The notes below the pieces were generated by a model. It saw only the letters and a list, made by a program, of their open reading frames with translations, made no database searches and was not told the origin of the DNA. Shown in pieces: positions 16,976 to 26,500 of a DNA stretch of 64,000 nt. The DNA lies in NCBI RefSeq assembly GCF_023715345.1, contig NZ_JAMBNY010000004.1, forward strand, positions 124,001-188,000, given 5' to 3'. The first letter of the stretch is position 1; each line of letters starts with the position of its first letter. The stretch comes from Paenibacillus camelliae. GTDB taxonomy: Bacteria > Bacillota > Bacilli > Paenibacillales > Paenibacillaceae. Made by a program: the position numbers and the translations under genes.

Positions 16976-16987
16976 TTTCATTTACAT
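16954..16987 (+). repeat. 17-bp perfect tandem duplication over the yisL stop
   Basis: CGTAATTTCATTTACAT occurs twice in a row (16954-16970 and 16971-16987). The first copy encodes the last residues of YisL, and the stop codon TAA (16973-16975) lies at the start of the second copy. It looks like a recent replication-slippage event. Confidence 0.9.
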
Positions 16988-17008
16988 CGTAATAGCAATG
17001 TAACGAAG

Positions 17009-17049
17009 GCTGCAGTGCTGAGGGGGACCCTTGGCGCTGCAGCTTTTTT
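17009..17049 (+). terminator. Rho-independent terminator after yisL
   Basis: GCTGCAG (17009-17015) extends with wobbles against the GGCGCTGCAGC region (17033-17043), followed by TTTTTTT. Confidence 0.75.
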
Positions 17050-17063
17050 AGTTGGTGTTGCGC

Positions 17064-17290
17064 TGGAGCACTCTATGCAGTTGTTGCTTTGGAGCACTGC
17101 TGCGGGTGTTGCTTCGAAGCACTGTTGTAAGTAACGCTTCGAATTCTAGCTGTGCAGCGCTCCGTTCCACTCAGAGGGCTCCAGCGACTTTTGTTCTCGT
17201 ATTTAGCATAACTTTTTGGGATAAATCCTCGAACAGGGCCGCGCGCTTCGCTTTCCGCTCTCTGGCGGATCTTCGCTGGAGCCTCTAGTG
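17064..17290. repeat. degenerate repeat block related to the 24.4-kb repeat family
   Basis: No gene is supported between the terminator at 17049 and the start at 17503. The motif GGAGCACT or GAAGCACT recurs at 17065, 17091 and 17116, giving about three degenerate units of 25-26 bp. On the minus strand the block from 17290 to 17155 reads GCTCCAGCGAAG, then CCCAAAAA, then GCTGGAG and CGGAGCGCTG, which are words in the same order as in the 24.4-kb repeats. The relation is inferred by eye. Confidence 0.45.
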
Positions 17291-17502
17291 TAGTCGATGC
17301 TTCGGAGCACCTACCCACTTACTAGCAGTTATGTCTGCAACTTGTTGCTTGTCCCTCACGTATGTTCTAGTAAAGTCAGGCTTTTTGGCATTCGTGATTA
17401 GCATTTGTACGGAAAATTTCACCAGTAATATGTTAATCGTTTGATGTATAATGCTTGTAATACAACATATGCACGTAGCTTTGTAGACAGCAGGGTTAGG
17501 GG

Positions 17503-19926
17503 ATGATGATGATGGATAAGTCCGTTGCTAGTGTTCATATAGATGCTAAGGTATGGAATCAGCTATATTTATTAGCAGAGCTAGATAATCAGCACCGCAT
17601 TATAGCGACGAACGATAGCTTCCGGAGTTTGACTAACGATCACTTCATACAAGGTTGCGCGATTAATCAATGCTTCCAGCCATTTTATCTATTAACAAAT
17701 CAAAAGATAGGGTGGCTATATGTATGGGATAAAGTCAAGGAGCATGGTGTTTGGCGAGGGTATATTTATTTGTCTGATCAGTTTAGCGCAAGGCTAGTGC
17801 TATATGTTTCTATTCTACAAAAGGAAGATTTATCGGGCTATTATGTAATCGGTGAGAATCGAACGAAGCAATATGATGAGCTGGATCGGCAATTAGAACA
17901 GCTTCGGGATCTGACACATATGAAGGAAGCCTACGATGAGGCATCCATTATTGCGATTACCGACCCGAAGGGCGTCATTACGTATGTTAATGATATGTTT
18001 TGCCAAATATCCAAGTACGATCGGACTGAGCTGATCGGTCGCACACATCGCATTATTAATTCCAAGCATCATCCGAAGCAATTCTTTAAGGATATGTGGA
18101 GCACGATAAAGCAAGGCCACGTATGGCGGGGTGAAGTGAAAAACAAGGCTAAGGATGGAAGCTATTACTGGATGAATACGACGATTGTGCCTTTTTTAGA
18201 CGAAGGTGGCAGGCCGTATCAGTATGTATCGATTCGATCGGATATTACAGATCGTATTGCGGCAGAGACCGAGCTAGCAAAAGCGATGGAGCATGATTTT
18301 AGACGTACAATAAAAGAGCTTCAAAACTGTATCTTTAAAACAGAAAAGAACGATAAGGGTCACATCATCTTTACTTTAAGTGAAGGCAAAATAGCTGAGG
18401 AATTGTCCATGACAACAGAGCTCGTAGCTGGCAGGATGCTGAAGGAGGTATGGGGAAAGCGTTTTGAAGAGGTAGAGCAATATTTTGAGCGTGCTTTTAG
18501 CGGTGTAAGTGTACAATTTGAGCTTTCCTATGGTGAGCGCTTTTTTTATATTTCTCTTTCTCCTATAGCTAAGAACGGATCCGTTGTTGAAGTTGTTGCT
18601 TCCATGATGGATATCACGGAGCGAAAGCAAGCGGAAGAGATGATTTACTACATGGCTCATTACGATGCTTTGACGCAATTACCGAACAGGACCCTTTTTA
18701 ATGAGGAGCTTCATCAAGCAATTAAAGTCGCAGAAAAGGATAAGCACCAGATTGCGGTTATGTTTATGGATCTTAATCACTTCAAGCTTGTTAACGATTC
18801 ACTTGGACATTCCATGGGGGATGAATTGCTGCAGCAGGTGGCACAACGCTTGAAAGATCATTTGCCAGAGCACGCTTATGTTTCTCGTCAGGGCGGCGAT
18901 GAATTTACACTATATCTAGACTATGCGGATCGCATGCAGGCTAAAGAGCTGGCAACGCTTATTGTTGAACAGATGGCAGCTCCATTCATTTTACACAACA
19001 ATGAAGTTTACATATCACCTAGTATTGGCATATCCATGTACCCTGATGACGGAAAGACCATTGACGAGCTGCTTAAATGTGCGGATGCCGCGATGTATGT
19101 TGTTAAAGATGAACGTACGAGTCATTATTGCTTTTTTACTGAAGAGCTGCATCAGAAAATTACAGAGCGGATGGAGTTGGAGCGGGATCTAAGGCAAGCA
19201 ATTCCGCGCGGAGAACTAGAGCTATGGTATCAGCCGAAAATGAATTTAAAGCACAATGAGATTATTGGGCTAGAAGCATTGCTGCGCTGGAATCATCCGG
19301 AGCAAGGAATTGTAGCCCCTAACCTATTTATTGGCATTGCAGAGGAAACTAACCTGATATTGCCGATCGGTAAATGGGTGCTGTATGAAGCCTGCCGTCA
19401 AATGAAGGAGTGGCTGTCAATCTGTACGAGACATGTCACTGTTGCTGTAAATATCTCCTTTCGACAGTTTTCAGATCATGAATTCCCTGATCTGGTAGCG
19501 AGCGTGCTGAAGGAGACGGGACTTCCACCTCAATATCTAGAGCTGGAGATTACTGAAAGTGTTGCACAGGATGCAGAGTATGCCATTCGTGCGCTGAAAA
19601 AAATTAAAGAGCTTGGCGTAGGCGTCAGCATTGACGATTTTGGAACAGGCTATAGCTCGCTCAGCTCTTTAAGTCAGTTTCCGGTTGACCGATTGAAAAT
19701 TGATCAGAGCTTTGTAAGGAATCTGAATGCCAGCAATCAGGCCATTATACGGACAATTATTGATATAGCTAATCATATGGGAATCACAGTCATTGCCGAA
19801 GGTGTAGAAACGATGGAACAGGTAAAATTTCTGAATGAGCATCGTTGTCAGGAAGCGCAGGGTTATTATTACAGCAAGCCGCTGCCAAGGCACGAGATTC
19901 CTTCTTACATTGTAAGGCATAGTTAA
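17503..19926 (+). CDS. PAS-GGDEF-EAL cyclic-di-GMP protein
   Basis: An 807-residue cytoplasmic protein. After a divergent N-terminal sensor (1-135), two PAS domains lie at about 140-255 and 265-380, both ending in the DIT motif. The GGDEF domain has an intact RQGGDEF (464-468) but no RxxD inhibitory site. The EAL domain has E591-A-L and the other metal and catalytic residues (VNISFRQF, ELEITES, IDDFGTGYSS, LKIDQSF, AEGVET, QGYYYSKPL). Both synthesis and hydrolysis of c-di-GMP are therefore possible. Four ATGs follow each other at 17503-17514. The last one has the best spacing from AGGGG, so the true protein may be three residues shorter. Confidence 0.93.
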   Translation: MMMMDKSVASVHIDAKVWNQLYLLAELDNQHRIIATNDSFRSLTNDHFIQGCAINQCFQPFYLLTNQKIGWLYVWDKVKEHGVWRGYIYLSDQFSARLVLYVSILQKEDLSGYYVIGENRTKQYDELDRQLEQLRDLTHMKEAYDEASIIAITDPKGVITYVNDMFCQISKYDRTELIGRTHRIINSKHHPKQFFKDMWSTIKQGHVWRGEVKNKAKDGSYYWMNTTIVPFLDEGGRPYQYVSIRSDITDRIAAETELAKAMEHDFRRTIKELQNCIFKTEKNDKGHIIFTLSEGKIAEELSMTTELVAGRMLKEVWGKRFEEVEQYFERAFSGVSVQFELSYGERFFYISLSPIAKNGSVVEVVASMMDITERKQAEEMIYYMAHYDALTQLPNRTLFNEELHQAIKVAEKDKHQIAVMFMDLNHFKLVNDSLGHSMGDELLQQVAQRLKDHLPEHAYVSRQGGDEFTLYLDYADRMQAKELATLIVEQMAAPFILHNNEVYISPSIGISMYPDDGKTIDELLKCADAAMYVVKDERTSHYCFFTEELHQKITERMELERDLRQAIPRGELELWYQPKMNLKHNEIIGLEALLRWNHPEQGIVAPNLFIGIAEETNLILPIGKWVLYEACRQMKEWLSICTRHVTVAVNISFRQFSDHEFPDLVASVLKETGLPPQYLELEITESVAQDAEYAIRALKKIKELGVGVSIDDFGTGYSSLSSLSQFPVDRLKIDQSFVRNLNASNQAIIRTIIDIANHMGITVIAEGVETMEQVKFLNEHRCQEAQGYYYSKPLPRHEIPSYIVRHS

Positions 19927-19982
19927 TTTTGAGAATTTGTGACATAATCAGGTTGAAGCATAATCGTGTGGGAGGTTTCATT

Positions 19983-20861
19983 ATGAATCCATTAAAATTA
20001 GTCACTTCGACTACTTGCCAGCTCGCGGAGGGACCACAATGGCTGGAGGATACGAATCAATTACTGTGGGTAGATATTGAAGGGCGAGCTATACATCTGG
20101 TCACGCTGAACTCAGAGGAGCATGAGGTCATTCCTATGCCGCAGAGGATTGGAGCTGCGATTCCTGCAACGGATGGCTCTATTGTTTGTGCGCTTGAGGA
20201 TGGGATCTATCTTCTTCAGCCTGACCGGTCATTGACGCAGCTTACGGAGCTTGAAAGTGATAATCCAAATCATCGCTGCAACGACGGGAAAGTGGATGAG
20301 ACGGGAAGGCTCTGGATCGGTACGATGCCAATGGGCGGAGCAGCATGGAGCGGTGCTCTCTACAGCTGTGACGAAGCGGGAACGATTATTAAGCATGTAG
20401 AGGAGCTAGGCTGCTCTAACGGGATGGATTGGAGCTTGGATGGACGTACGATGTATTTTATCGACTCGCCTACTAAGCGTGTCGATGCATTTGACTTTGA
20501 TGCATCCAGTGGCACAATTACGAATCGCCGCCCTGTTGTGCAATTTGAGGATGCGTTAGGGGTGCCGGATGGCATGTGCACAGATGCACAAGGCAGACTA
20601 TGGGTAGCCCATTGGGGAGGATACTGTGTAACGTGTCACGATCCTGTTACGGGTGAGGAGCTGCAACGCATTTCTCTTCCTGCATCACAGGTGACGTCCT
20701 GCTGCTTTGGCGGACCTAATCTAAGTACACTGTTTATTACCACAGCTAACATTGGTCTTAGCGAAGAGCGTTTAAAGCAAGAGCCGCTTGCAGGCTCGGT
20801 GTTCAGCATTGAGGTTGATGCGGTTGGAAAGCTAAATCCTCGCTTTAAAATAAGCAAATAA
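19983..20861 (+). CDS. SMP-30/gluconolactonase family lactonase
   Basis: A 292-residue six-bladed beta-propeller. The metal-site residues of the SMP-30 family are visible: Glu in QLAEGPQW, Asn in SNGMDW and Asp in GVPDGMC; RCNDGKVDETGRLWIGTM is the conserved central strand. Members hydrolyse sugar lactones using Ca or Zn. The ATG at 19983 follows GGAGGT (19971-19976). An in-frame upstream start at 19929 has no such site. The pathway partner is not visible next to it. Confidence 0.88.
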   Translation: MNPLKLVTSTTCQLAEGPQWLEDTNQLLWVDIEGRAIHLVTLNSEEHEVIPMPQRIGAAIPATDGSIVCALEDGIYLLQPDRSLTQLTELESDNPNHRCNDGKVDETGRLWIGTMPMGGAAWSGALYSCDEAGTIIKHVEELGCSNGMDWSLDGRTMYFIDSPTKRVDAFDFDASSGTITNRRPVVQFEDALGVPDGMCTDAQGRLWVAHWGGYCVTCHDPVTGEELQRISLPASQVTSCCFGGPNLSTLFITTANIGLSEERLKQEPLAGSVFSIEVDAVGKLNPRFKISK

Positions 20862-20988
20862 TTAGATGTTGACTAAGTGACGCGGCAAGAGTGAGAAATG
20901 CTTATTCTGATCGCTGCAAAATTTCACTATTGAATGTCGCTCATGTACAATAGGAGCAGTAACGCTATTGACAAAGGAGCAATCAATC

Positions 20989-22209
20989 ATGAGAGAACAA
21001 TTACTAGAGCGTTTTATATCCTATGTTCAGATAGGGACACAGTCTGATCCTAGCTCCGAGAGCTGCCCATCTACGGAGGGACAGTGGGTGCTTGCCAGAC
21101 AGCTGGTGGAGGAGCTTAAGGAGCTTGGACTATCTGATGTTACACTAGATGATCATGGTTATGTAATGGCCACGCTGCCGGCTAACTGCGAGCAGAATGA
21201 GCCAATTATCGGGTTTTTAGCCCATATGGATACAGCAACAGAGCTTACGGGGACCAACGTTAACCCGCAAATTGTTGAACAGTACGACGGAGGAGACATC
21301 GTGCTGAATGCCTCTCAGCAAATCGTCCTTTCGCCAAAGCAGTTTCCTGAGCTTAGCGGCTACGTCGGTCAAACACTTATTACGACGGATGGGAATACGC
21401 TGCTCGGTGCTGATGATAAGGCAGGTATTGCTGAAATTATGACAGCAATGGCTTATTTACAGGCGCATCCTGAGATTAAGCATGGCACGATTAAAGTGGC
21501 ATTTACACCAGATGAAGAGATCGGCAGAGGTGCAGATCGCTTTGACGTTGCCAAGTTTGGGGCAGACTTTGCCTATACGATGGATGGTGGACCACTTGGA
21601 GAGCTGCAATATGAGAACTTTAACGCTGCCACCGCTGTGGTGACCTGCTATGGACGCAGTGTACATCCAGGTACTGCTAAAGGAAAGATGATTAATTCAA
21701 CGCGAATCGCACTTGAATTTCAAGCAGTGATGCCTGCACTAGAAACGCCTGAGCATACGGAGCATTATGAGGGCTTTTATCATTTGAACCATATTGAAGG
21801 TGGGGTAGAGCAAACGACTCTACATTACTTGATTCGTGAGTTTGACAAAAACAAGTATGAGGAACGTAAGCAGTTTATGCAGCAGGTGGCTAAGCAGCTA
21901 CAGCATACATATGGTGAGCAGGCAGTAAGGCTGGACATTACCGACAGCTATTTCAATATGCGAGATCAGATCGAGGGGAATATGGATATTGTGAATCGTG
22001 CGCATGCTGCGATGGTTAAGCTTGGCATAGAGCCGCTTGTCCAGCCTATTCGTGGTGGAACAGATGGCTCCAGACTTTCTTACATGGGGCTGCCAACTCC
22101 GAACATTTTTGCTGGCGGCGAAAACTTTCACGGTAAATATGAATATATTTCACTCGACACGATGGAAAAAGCTGTACAAGTCATTGTAGAAATTGCAAAA
22201 TGCAAATAA
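20989..22209 (+). CDS. pepT: peptidase T (tripeptide aminopeptidase)
   Basis: A 406-residue M20B metallopeptidase. Zinc ligands and catalytic residues are visible in [37 protein letters not shown] and the C-terminal [33 protein letters not shown] is the usual substrate-binding loop. It removes N-terminal residues from tripeptides in the cytoplasm. The ATG at 20989 follows AAAGGAGC. The TTG at 20968 would place that site inside the gene. The Gfo/Idh gene follows after 38 bp. Confidence 0.95.
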   Translation: MREQLLERFISYVQIGTQSDPSSESCPSTEGQWVLARQLVEELKELGLSDVTLDDHGYVMATLPANCEQNEPIIGFLAHMDTATELTGTNVNPQIVEQYDGGDIVLNASQQIVLSPKQFPELSGYVGQTLITTDGNTLLGADDKAGIAEIMTAMAYLQAHPEIKHGTIKVAFTPDEEIGRGADRFDVAKFGADFAYTMDGGPLGELQYENFNAATAVVTCYGRSVHPGTAKGKMINSTRIALEFQAVMPALETPEHTEHYEGFYHLNHIEGGVEQTTLHYLIREFDKNKYEERKQFMQQVAKQLQHTYGEQAVRLDITDSYFNMRDQIEGNMDIVNRAHAAMVKLGIEPLVQPIRGGTDGSRLSYMGLPTPNIFAGGENFHGKYEYISLDTMEKAVQVIVEIAKCK

Positions 22210-22247
22210 GGGATATTACCCAATCTACTTAACGGGGGAGCAATAAC

Positions 22248-23330
22248 GTGCAGAAAGTAAAAGTAGGTATTATAGGCTGTGGAAACATCAGTGACGCGTA
22301 TCTTAAAAACTGCGTTCACTACGAGCATTTGGAAGTCGTTGCTTTAGCAGATCTTAATCTAGAGCTGGCACGCAGCAAGGCAGCAACCTATGGGATAACA
22401 AAGGTCATGACAACCGATGAGCTGCTGGCAGATCCAGACATCGAAATTGTTTTGAATCTAACGATTCCACAAGCGCATGCGGAAATTAGCCTTGCAGCGC
22501 TTGAAGCTGGGAAGCATGTCTATTCAGAAAAACCGCTTGCTGTAACGGTAGAGGATGGTCAGCGCATCATTGCTAAGGCGAAGGAGCGTAATCTGCGTGT
22601 TGGTGTTGCTCCAGATACGGTATTAGGAGCCGGTATTCAAACGTGCCGCAAGCTGATTGATGATGGCGTAATTGGTAAGCCGATTGCTGCATCTGCATTT
22701 ATGCTATCGGGCGGTCCAGAAAGCTGGCATCCGAATCCTGCATTTTTATATGCGAAAGGTGCTGGCCCAATGTTTGATATGGGTCCGTATTACCTATCCG
22801 CATTCATTACGCTGCTTGGACCGATTAAACGTGTAACCGGGTCAGCGGTTATTTCCTATCCGGAGCGGGAGATTACGAGTCAGCCACTTAACGGGCAAAT
22901 GATTGAGGTAGAAACTCCGACGCATATTAACAGTGTAATTGACTTTGAGAGCGGTGCGACAGCAACGCTAACGACGAGCTTTGACATTAAGGGGGGCAGC
23001 ACACTTCCTAATATCGAGCTGTATGGCAGCGAAGGAACATTAATTGTTCCTGACCCTAACACCTTCTCGGGTCCGGTTAAGCTAAGAAGAGCAGGCAGTG
23101 ATCAATTCGAAGAGATTCCATTGACGCATCCGTATGATGGTCCAGACCGTGGTGTCGGTCTACTCGATATGGCGCTTGCTATTAGAGAAGATCGCCCACA
23201 TCGTGCTAGCGGTGAGCTTGCGCTGCAGGTGCTGGAAATCATGCACGGTGTTCATATTGCTTCAGCAGAGGGTAGGCATTACAATGTCCAACACCAGTGC
23301 GACAGACCTTCAGCAATGCCGGAAAGGTAA
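22248..23330 (+). CDS. Gfo/Idh/MocA family oxidoreductase, GTG start
   Basis: A 360-residue NAD(P)-dependent sugar or inositol dehydrogenase-like protein. VGIIGCGNISDAYLKN is the Rossmann nucleotide-binding motif and YSEKPLAVT is the conserved EKP motif with the catalytic Lys. GPMFDMGPYYLSA holds the C-terminal domain substrate residues. GTG at 22248 follows GGGGGAG. The stop codon TAA (23328-23330) provides the first base of a structured repeat, so the coding region abuts the array without any gap. Substrate unknown. Confidence 0.9.
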   Translation: MQKVKVGIIGCGNISDAYLKNCVHYEHLEVVALADLNLELARSKAATYGITKVMTTDELLADPDIEIVLNLTIPQAHAEISLAALEAGKHVYSEKPLAVTVEDGQRIIAKAKERNLRVGVAPDTVLGAGIQTCRKLIDDGVIGKPIAASAFMLSGGPESWHPNPAFLYAKGAGPMFDMGPYYLSAFITLLGPIKRVTGSAVISYPEREITSQPLNGQMIEVETPTHINSVIDFESGATATLTTSFDIKGGSTLPNIELYGSEGTLIVPDPNTFSGPVKLRRAGSDQFEEIPLTHPYDGPDRGVGLLDMALAIREDRPHRASGELALQVLEIMHGVHIASAEGRHYNVQHQCDRPSAMPER

Positions 23331-23499
23331 TTTAAAATTGCTCGACTTTGATGACGATGTAATGCGTTGTAGCTTAGTCGACGTCGAATATGTCACGCTC
23401 AAGTGCGCTGTGGTGCTCACGTACCAATAGCGTACGCTGCGCTCCTCGCTTACTAGTCGCGAGCCATCTTCTTGGTCCTGAAAGCCGATCATTTTAAAT
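23330..23499 (+). repeat. structured 170-bp element, copy 1 (array 1)
   Basis: The copy starts with ATTTAAAA and ends with TTTTAAAT, forming the outer inverted repeat. Type I sequence (TAGCTTAGTCGAC, inner GGTGCTC with GCTCCTC). The middle helix keeps about seven of ten pairs. It begins at the last base of the Gfo/Idh stop codon. Confidence 0.85.
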
Positions 23500-23515
23500 C
23501 TTCATTGTAAGAGTA

Positions 23516-23685
23516 ATTTAAAATTGCTCGACTTTGATGACGATGTAATGCGTTGAAGTGGATTCGATGTCGAATATGAGGTTCAACCGAGAACTCAGTT
23601 GCTCACGTACCAAGTACGTACGCTGCGCTACTCGCTCTCTAGTTTTACCGCAGCTTCTTGGTCCTGAAAGCCGAGCATTTTAAAT
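23516..23685 (+). repeat. structured 170-bp element, copy 2 (array 1)
   Basis: Exactly the same length as copy 1, after a 16-nt spacer. It is type II: inner GTTGCTC pairs with GCTACTC, and GAGAAC pairs with GCTCTC except one position, which are compensatory changes relative to type I. Confidence 0.88.
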
Positions 23686-23696
23686 CTTCATTTCTT

Positions 23697-23740
23697 ACCC
23701 CTAGAATGTTTGATATAATAGCATTCTAGGGTTTTTATTT
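23697..23740 (+). terminator. Rho-independent terminator closing array 1
   Basis: CCCTAGAATG (23699-23708) pairs perfectly with CATTCTAGGG (23722-23731), followed by TTTTTATTTT. It ends a plus-strand transcript that would run from pepT and the Gfo/Idh gene through both repeat copies. Confidence 0.9.
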
Positions 23741-23792
23741 TGTCTTATCTATATTTAATTTCAATGCTAAGGTTAAGCAAACGGCATGAGGT

Positions 23793-24230
23793 CTATATCT
23801 TTAGCAGCTCCGATTCGGGTATGTGCTTGGTCAGCTTGTCTAATTTATATGACGGAAACCAGTCTGTGTGAGTGACGTTGCTTCCATATTTAATTACATG
23901 AGTAACCGTGTACGGAGACATGTATAAATTGTGATGGATGAACGGGTTTACTAAAATAAAATCTCCTTGTTTCAGACTTCTCATAGAAAGCTTATCTTCA
24001 TTAGACAATTCGGCGTACACCAGCCATCCGCTTTGAACCACATATAACTCAGTGAGTTTTTTATGGAAATGACTATTTTGCCACCCACCCTCGTTTGCTG
24101 CTTCTGTTCTTATATATGATGTTCCGTCAGAGCTTCTTAATCGGAATCGTCTTTCGCCATTGTCCATGAGATGATGCATCGTCTCAACGCCTAATTCCCG
24201 AGCTTCCTCATCAGATATTCTTTTTGGCAT
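23793..24230 (-). CDS. small cupin domain protein, 145 aa
   Basis: A RmlC-like cupin: NSHFHKKLTELYVVQSGWLVY contains the first cupin motif (two His and a Glu) and GDFILVNPFIHHNLY the second. The short length suggests a single beta-barrel. The substrate is not known. The ATG at 24230 is preceded on the minus strand by GAGGGGAG; in-frame ATGs further upstream lack a binding site and would add a tail of about 18 residues. It is convergent with the repeat array. Confidence 0.8.
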   Translation of the reverse strand: MPKRISDEEARELGVETMHHLMDNGERRFRLRSSDGTSYIRTEAANEGGWQNSHFHKKLTELYVVQSGWLVYAELSNEDKLSMRSLKQGDFILVNPFIHHNLYMSPYTVTHVIKYGSNVTHTDWFPSYKLDKLTKHIPESELLKI

Positions 24231-24395
24231 ATTGAATCTCCCCTCTATAAAAAAGCTTTTCATCTTAAAGTTCCTAACGATCAATGGAAATCAGTTATAG
24301 TTAGATAAACAACCGCCCTTTGTATCGTAGCGTTAGTATCGTTAATAGACAATAGATATACAACGATCAAAGCGACACCCATGAAGCTCCCCAGC

Positions 24396-24800
24396 GAAGA
24401 AATGGCGAGGGCAAGTCCACGAAGCGTCACCCCAAAAAAGAGCTCCAGCGGAGTAATGGTGAGAGCGAAGAAGCAAAGCGTTTGCCTTTGTCGTCTGGTT
24501 TCTACCTCGATAATTATTCTAGAAATCAGAGGGCAACAGCAAACGAAGCCACAGCATGTACGGAGCGCTGAAGCGAAGCGTTTGCCCGCGAAGAAACGGC
24601 GAGGGCAATTTCACGAAGCGTCACCCCAAAAAGAGCTCCAGCGGAGTAATGGTGAGAGCGAAGAAGCAAAGCGTTTGCCTTTGTCGTCTGGTTTCTACAT
24701 TGATATATATTCTAGAAACCATACGACAACAGCAATCGGAGCCACAGCATGTACGGAGCGCTGACAACAGCAATCGGAGCCATAGCATGCACGCAGCGCA
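24396..24800. repeat. tandem 194-bp repeat, two copies plus a partial tail
   Basis: This is the gene-free stretch 24231-24928. Two units begin at 24396 and 24590 (period 194 bp), each holding GAAGAAA-GGCGAGGGCAA, CACGAAGCGTCACCCC, GAGCTCCAGCGGAGTAATGG and a TTTGTCGTCTGGTTTCTA arm. In the second unit this arm pairs over about 16 bases with AGAAACCATACGACAA (one mismatch). The end word CGGAGCGCTG is at 24561 and 24754, and a short third partial unit follows. Long open frames cross the block, but they reflect its composition and not a protein. Confidence 0.85.
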
Positions 24801-24928
24801 GTAGACAATTTTCACTATGAATTATATGATAATGGCATAGAATCCAAATTACTGGCTAAGTGACTTATATGCCTAAAGATTACTTTTGAACACTAACATT
24901 ATACAAAAACGTTTCGGGGGTGAATTGC

Positions 24929-26500
24929 ATGTTGCGTGTGTTATTGGTGGATGATGAGACGTTTTTTCGTCAAGGCCTGCGAGCGATTGTAGATTGGCAG
25001 GCGTGCGGTTACGAAGTAATCGGTGAAGAGGATAATGGAGAAGATGCTTTTCAATTTATTATGAAGGAACGGCCTGATGTTGTGATTACGGATATCCGCA
25101 TGCCGGAGGTAGATGGGCTCGAGCTGATTCATAAGGTGGTCCAAGAAGAGAAGCTAAATACAAAGTTTATTATTGTAAGCGGTTACGATGAATTTAAGTA
25201 CGCACAACAGGCAGTCAGATATGGCGTGTGTGATTTTTTGCTTAAGCCTATCGATGAGGCTGGACTGGAGGAAACCTTGCAGCAGCTTGCTGAATCTATA
25301 CATCGGGAATCACGCCAGCAGGAAAAATCAATAACCCATCAAAATCAAGAGCTGCTTAGCCAGCTGGAGCACGCTGCACTTACAGACGAGCAGCTAATCG
25401 ATATTTATATGAGATTGGGGCTTGATTATGACAGCGATCATTATTTCGTATTAATGGAGTACCATCCAACTGCGGAAAGCCGTAAGCAGGAGCTGCTAGG
25501 TTACAATCAGCTTCAGCACATGGTGCATACGATTCAGGCACTACTTCCCGACTTAGGCATGAAGCTAATATTTCCGCAGAGAGGTCAGCTTGGCATTATT
25601 GTGCCATATTCGTTTCTCCATAAGCATTCCTCGATCGAGATGCTTGTAAGGCAGCTCTACAATCGTTTAGCTGTTAACCAGGAGCTGTATATTTTTTATA
25701 GCGATAAATGTACGGGCGTACATTTTTTACCAAAATCATATCGGGAGGCGCTTCATGCCTCGCAGTTCAAGTATATCGACGATCGTGTATTGTTTGATTA
25801 TGCACAGCTAAAGGAGCTGGATCTCCGTACAATTATGCTTCCATCGGAAACGTATAAGGATCTGCTGCATGAGATCGAAAGCAACGATGGGGAAAGAATT
25901 GAACAGGAGCTTGATGCTTTGCTGGAGCAATTCGGCAAGCAGCGCTGCTCCGTTGAAGCAATTAAGGCTACCATTCACAAGCTAGTAGCGGATTGTCTCC
26001 ATATCGTACAAACGATGCAAATTGATAAGGAGAGACTTAGTCATTTGCATGAGCTTATTGGCTGGGATTCATCCTATATGAATCGAACGACACTGCGTGA
26101 GCTGCTACTCTCATTCGCCCTGGATTGCAGCCACTGCATTGCAGAGGAACGAAAGGAAATGGCGAAAGGTGGTATTCAGCGCATTAAGAAGTATATTGAT
26201 CAGCATTACGCGGAACCGATCAGCTTAAAATCAATTGCAGCGCATTTTTACATTAACCCAGTATATCTAGGGCAGCTGTTTAAGAAAAACTACCAGCTGT
26301 ACTTCAATGAATACTTGCTGCAGCTACGTATCCAAGAGGCAAAAAAGCTGCTTCGCCAAACGGATCTTAAAATCTATGAAGTAGCTGAACGCGTAGGCTT
26401 CAGCCATCCTGAATATTTTGTATCTCAATTCGAGAAGCATGAAAAGCTTTCCCCCACAGCATACCGTCAGACATTTAAGAGTAATGCAGGTGAGCAATAA
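24929..26500 (+). CDS. YesN-type response regulator with AraC DNA-binding domain
   Basis: A 523-residue regulator. The receiver domain (1-120) has the acidic pair D8-D9, the phospho-acceptor D55 (VVITDIRMPEVDG) and Lys in FLLKPID. A long middle region follows, and the C-terminal two helix-turn-helix AraC domain (about 420-520) includes SLKSIAAHFYINPVYLGQLFKK and IYEVAERVGFSHPEYFVSQFEK. It should activate the downstream transporter operon on phosphorylation by the adjacent kinase. ATG 24929 follows CGGGGGTG. GTG at 24920 is that site itself. The stop overlaps the kinase start (TAATG). Confidence 0.92.
   Translation: MLRVLLVDDETFFRQGLRAIVDWQACGYEVIGEEDNGEDAFQFIMKERPDVVITDIRMPEVDGLELIHKVVQEEKLNTKFIIVSGYDEFKYAQQAVRYGVCDFLLKPIDEAGLEETLQQLAESIHRESRQQEKSITHQNQELLSQLEHAALTDEQLIDIYMRLGLDYDSDHYFVLMEYHPTAESRKQELLGYNQLQHMVHTIQALLPDLGMKLIFPQRGQLGIIVPYSFLHKHSSIEMLVRQLYNRLAVNQELYIFYSDKCTGVHFLPKSYREALHASQFKYIDDRVLFDYAQLKELDLRTIMLPSETYKDLLHEIESNDGERIEQELDALLEQFGKQRCSVEAIKATIHKLVADCLHIVQTMQIDKERLSHLHELIGWDSSYMNRTTLRELLLSFALDCSHCIAEERKEMAKGGIQRIKKYIDQHYAEPISLKSIAAHFYINPVYLGQLFKKNYQLYFNEYLLQLRIQEAKKLLRQTDLKIYEVAERVGFSHPEYFVSQFEKHEKLSPTAYRQTFKSNAGEQ

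Noticed and set aside
17052-17318. Overlapping open frames on both strands in the repeat block after yisL
   Set aside because: Low-complexity Cys/Ser/Arg-rich translations without binding sites, located in degenerate repeats.
23330-23685. Array read as a CRISPR
   Set aside because: The repeated unit is 170 bp and the spacers are 16 nt and similar to each other, the opposite of a CRISPR array. No cas gene is present.
24381-24815. Open frames of 60-130 codons on both strands over the 194-bp repeats
   Set aside because: Frames overlap on both strands, contain the same repeated Arg/Lys/Ser-rich peptide, and lack start signals. They reflect the stop-poor repeat sequence.
24900-24922. cre site AAAACGTTTC before the YesN gene
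   Set aside because: Only the centre matches; both outer TG and CA positions of the consensus are missing.
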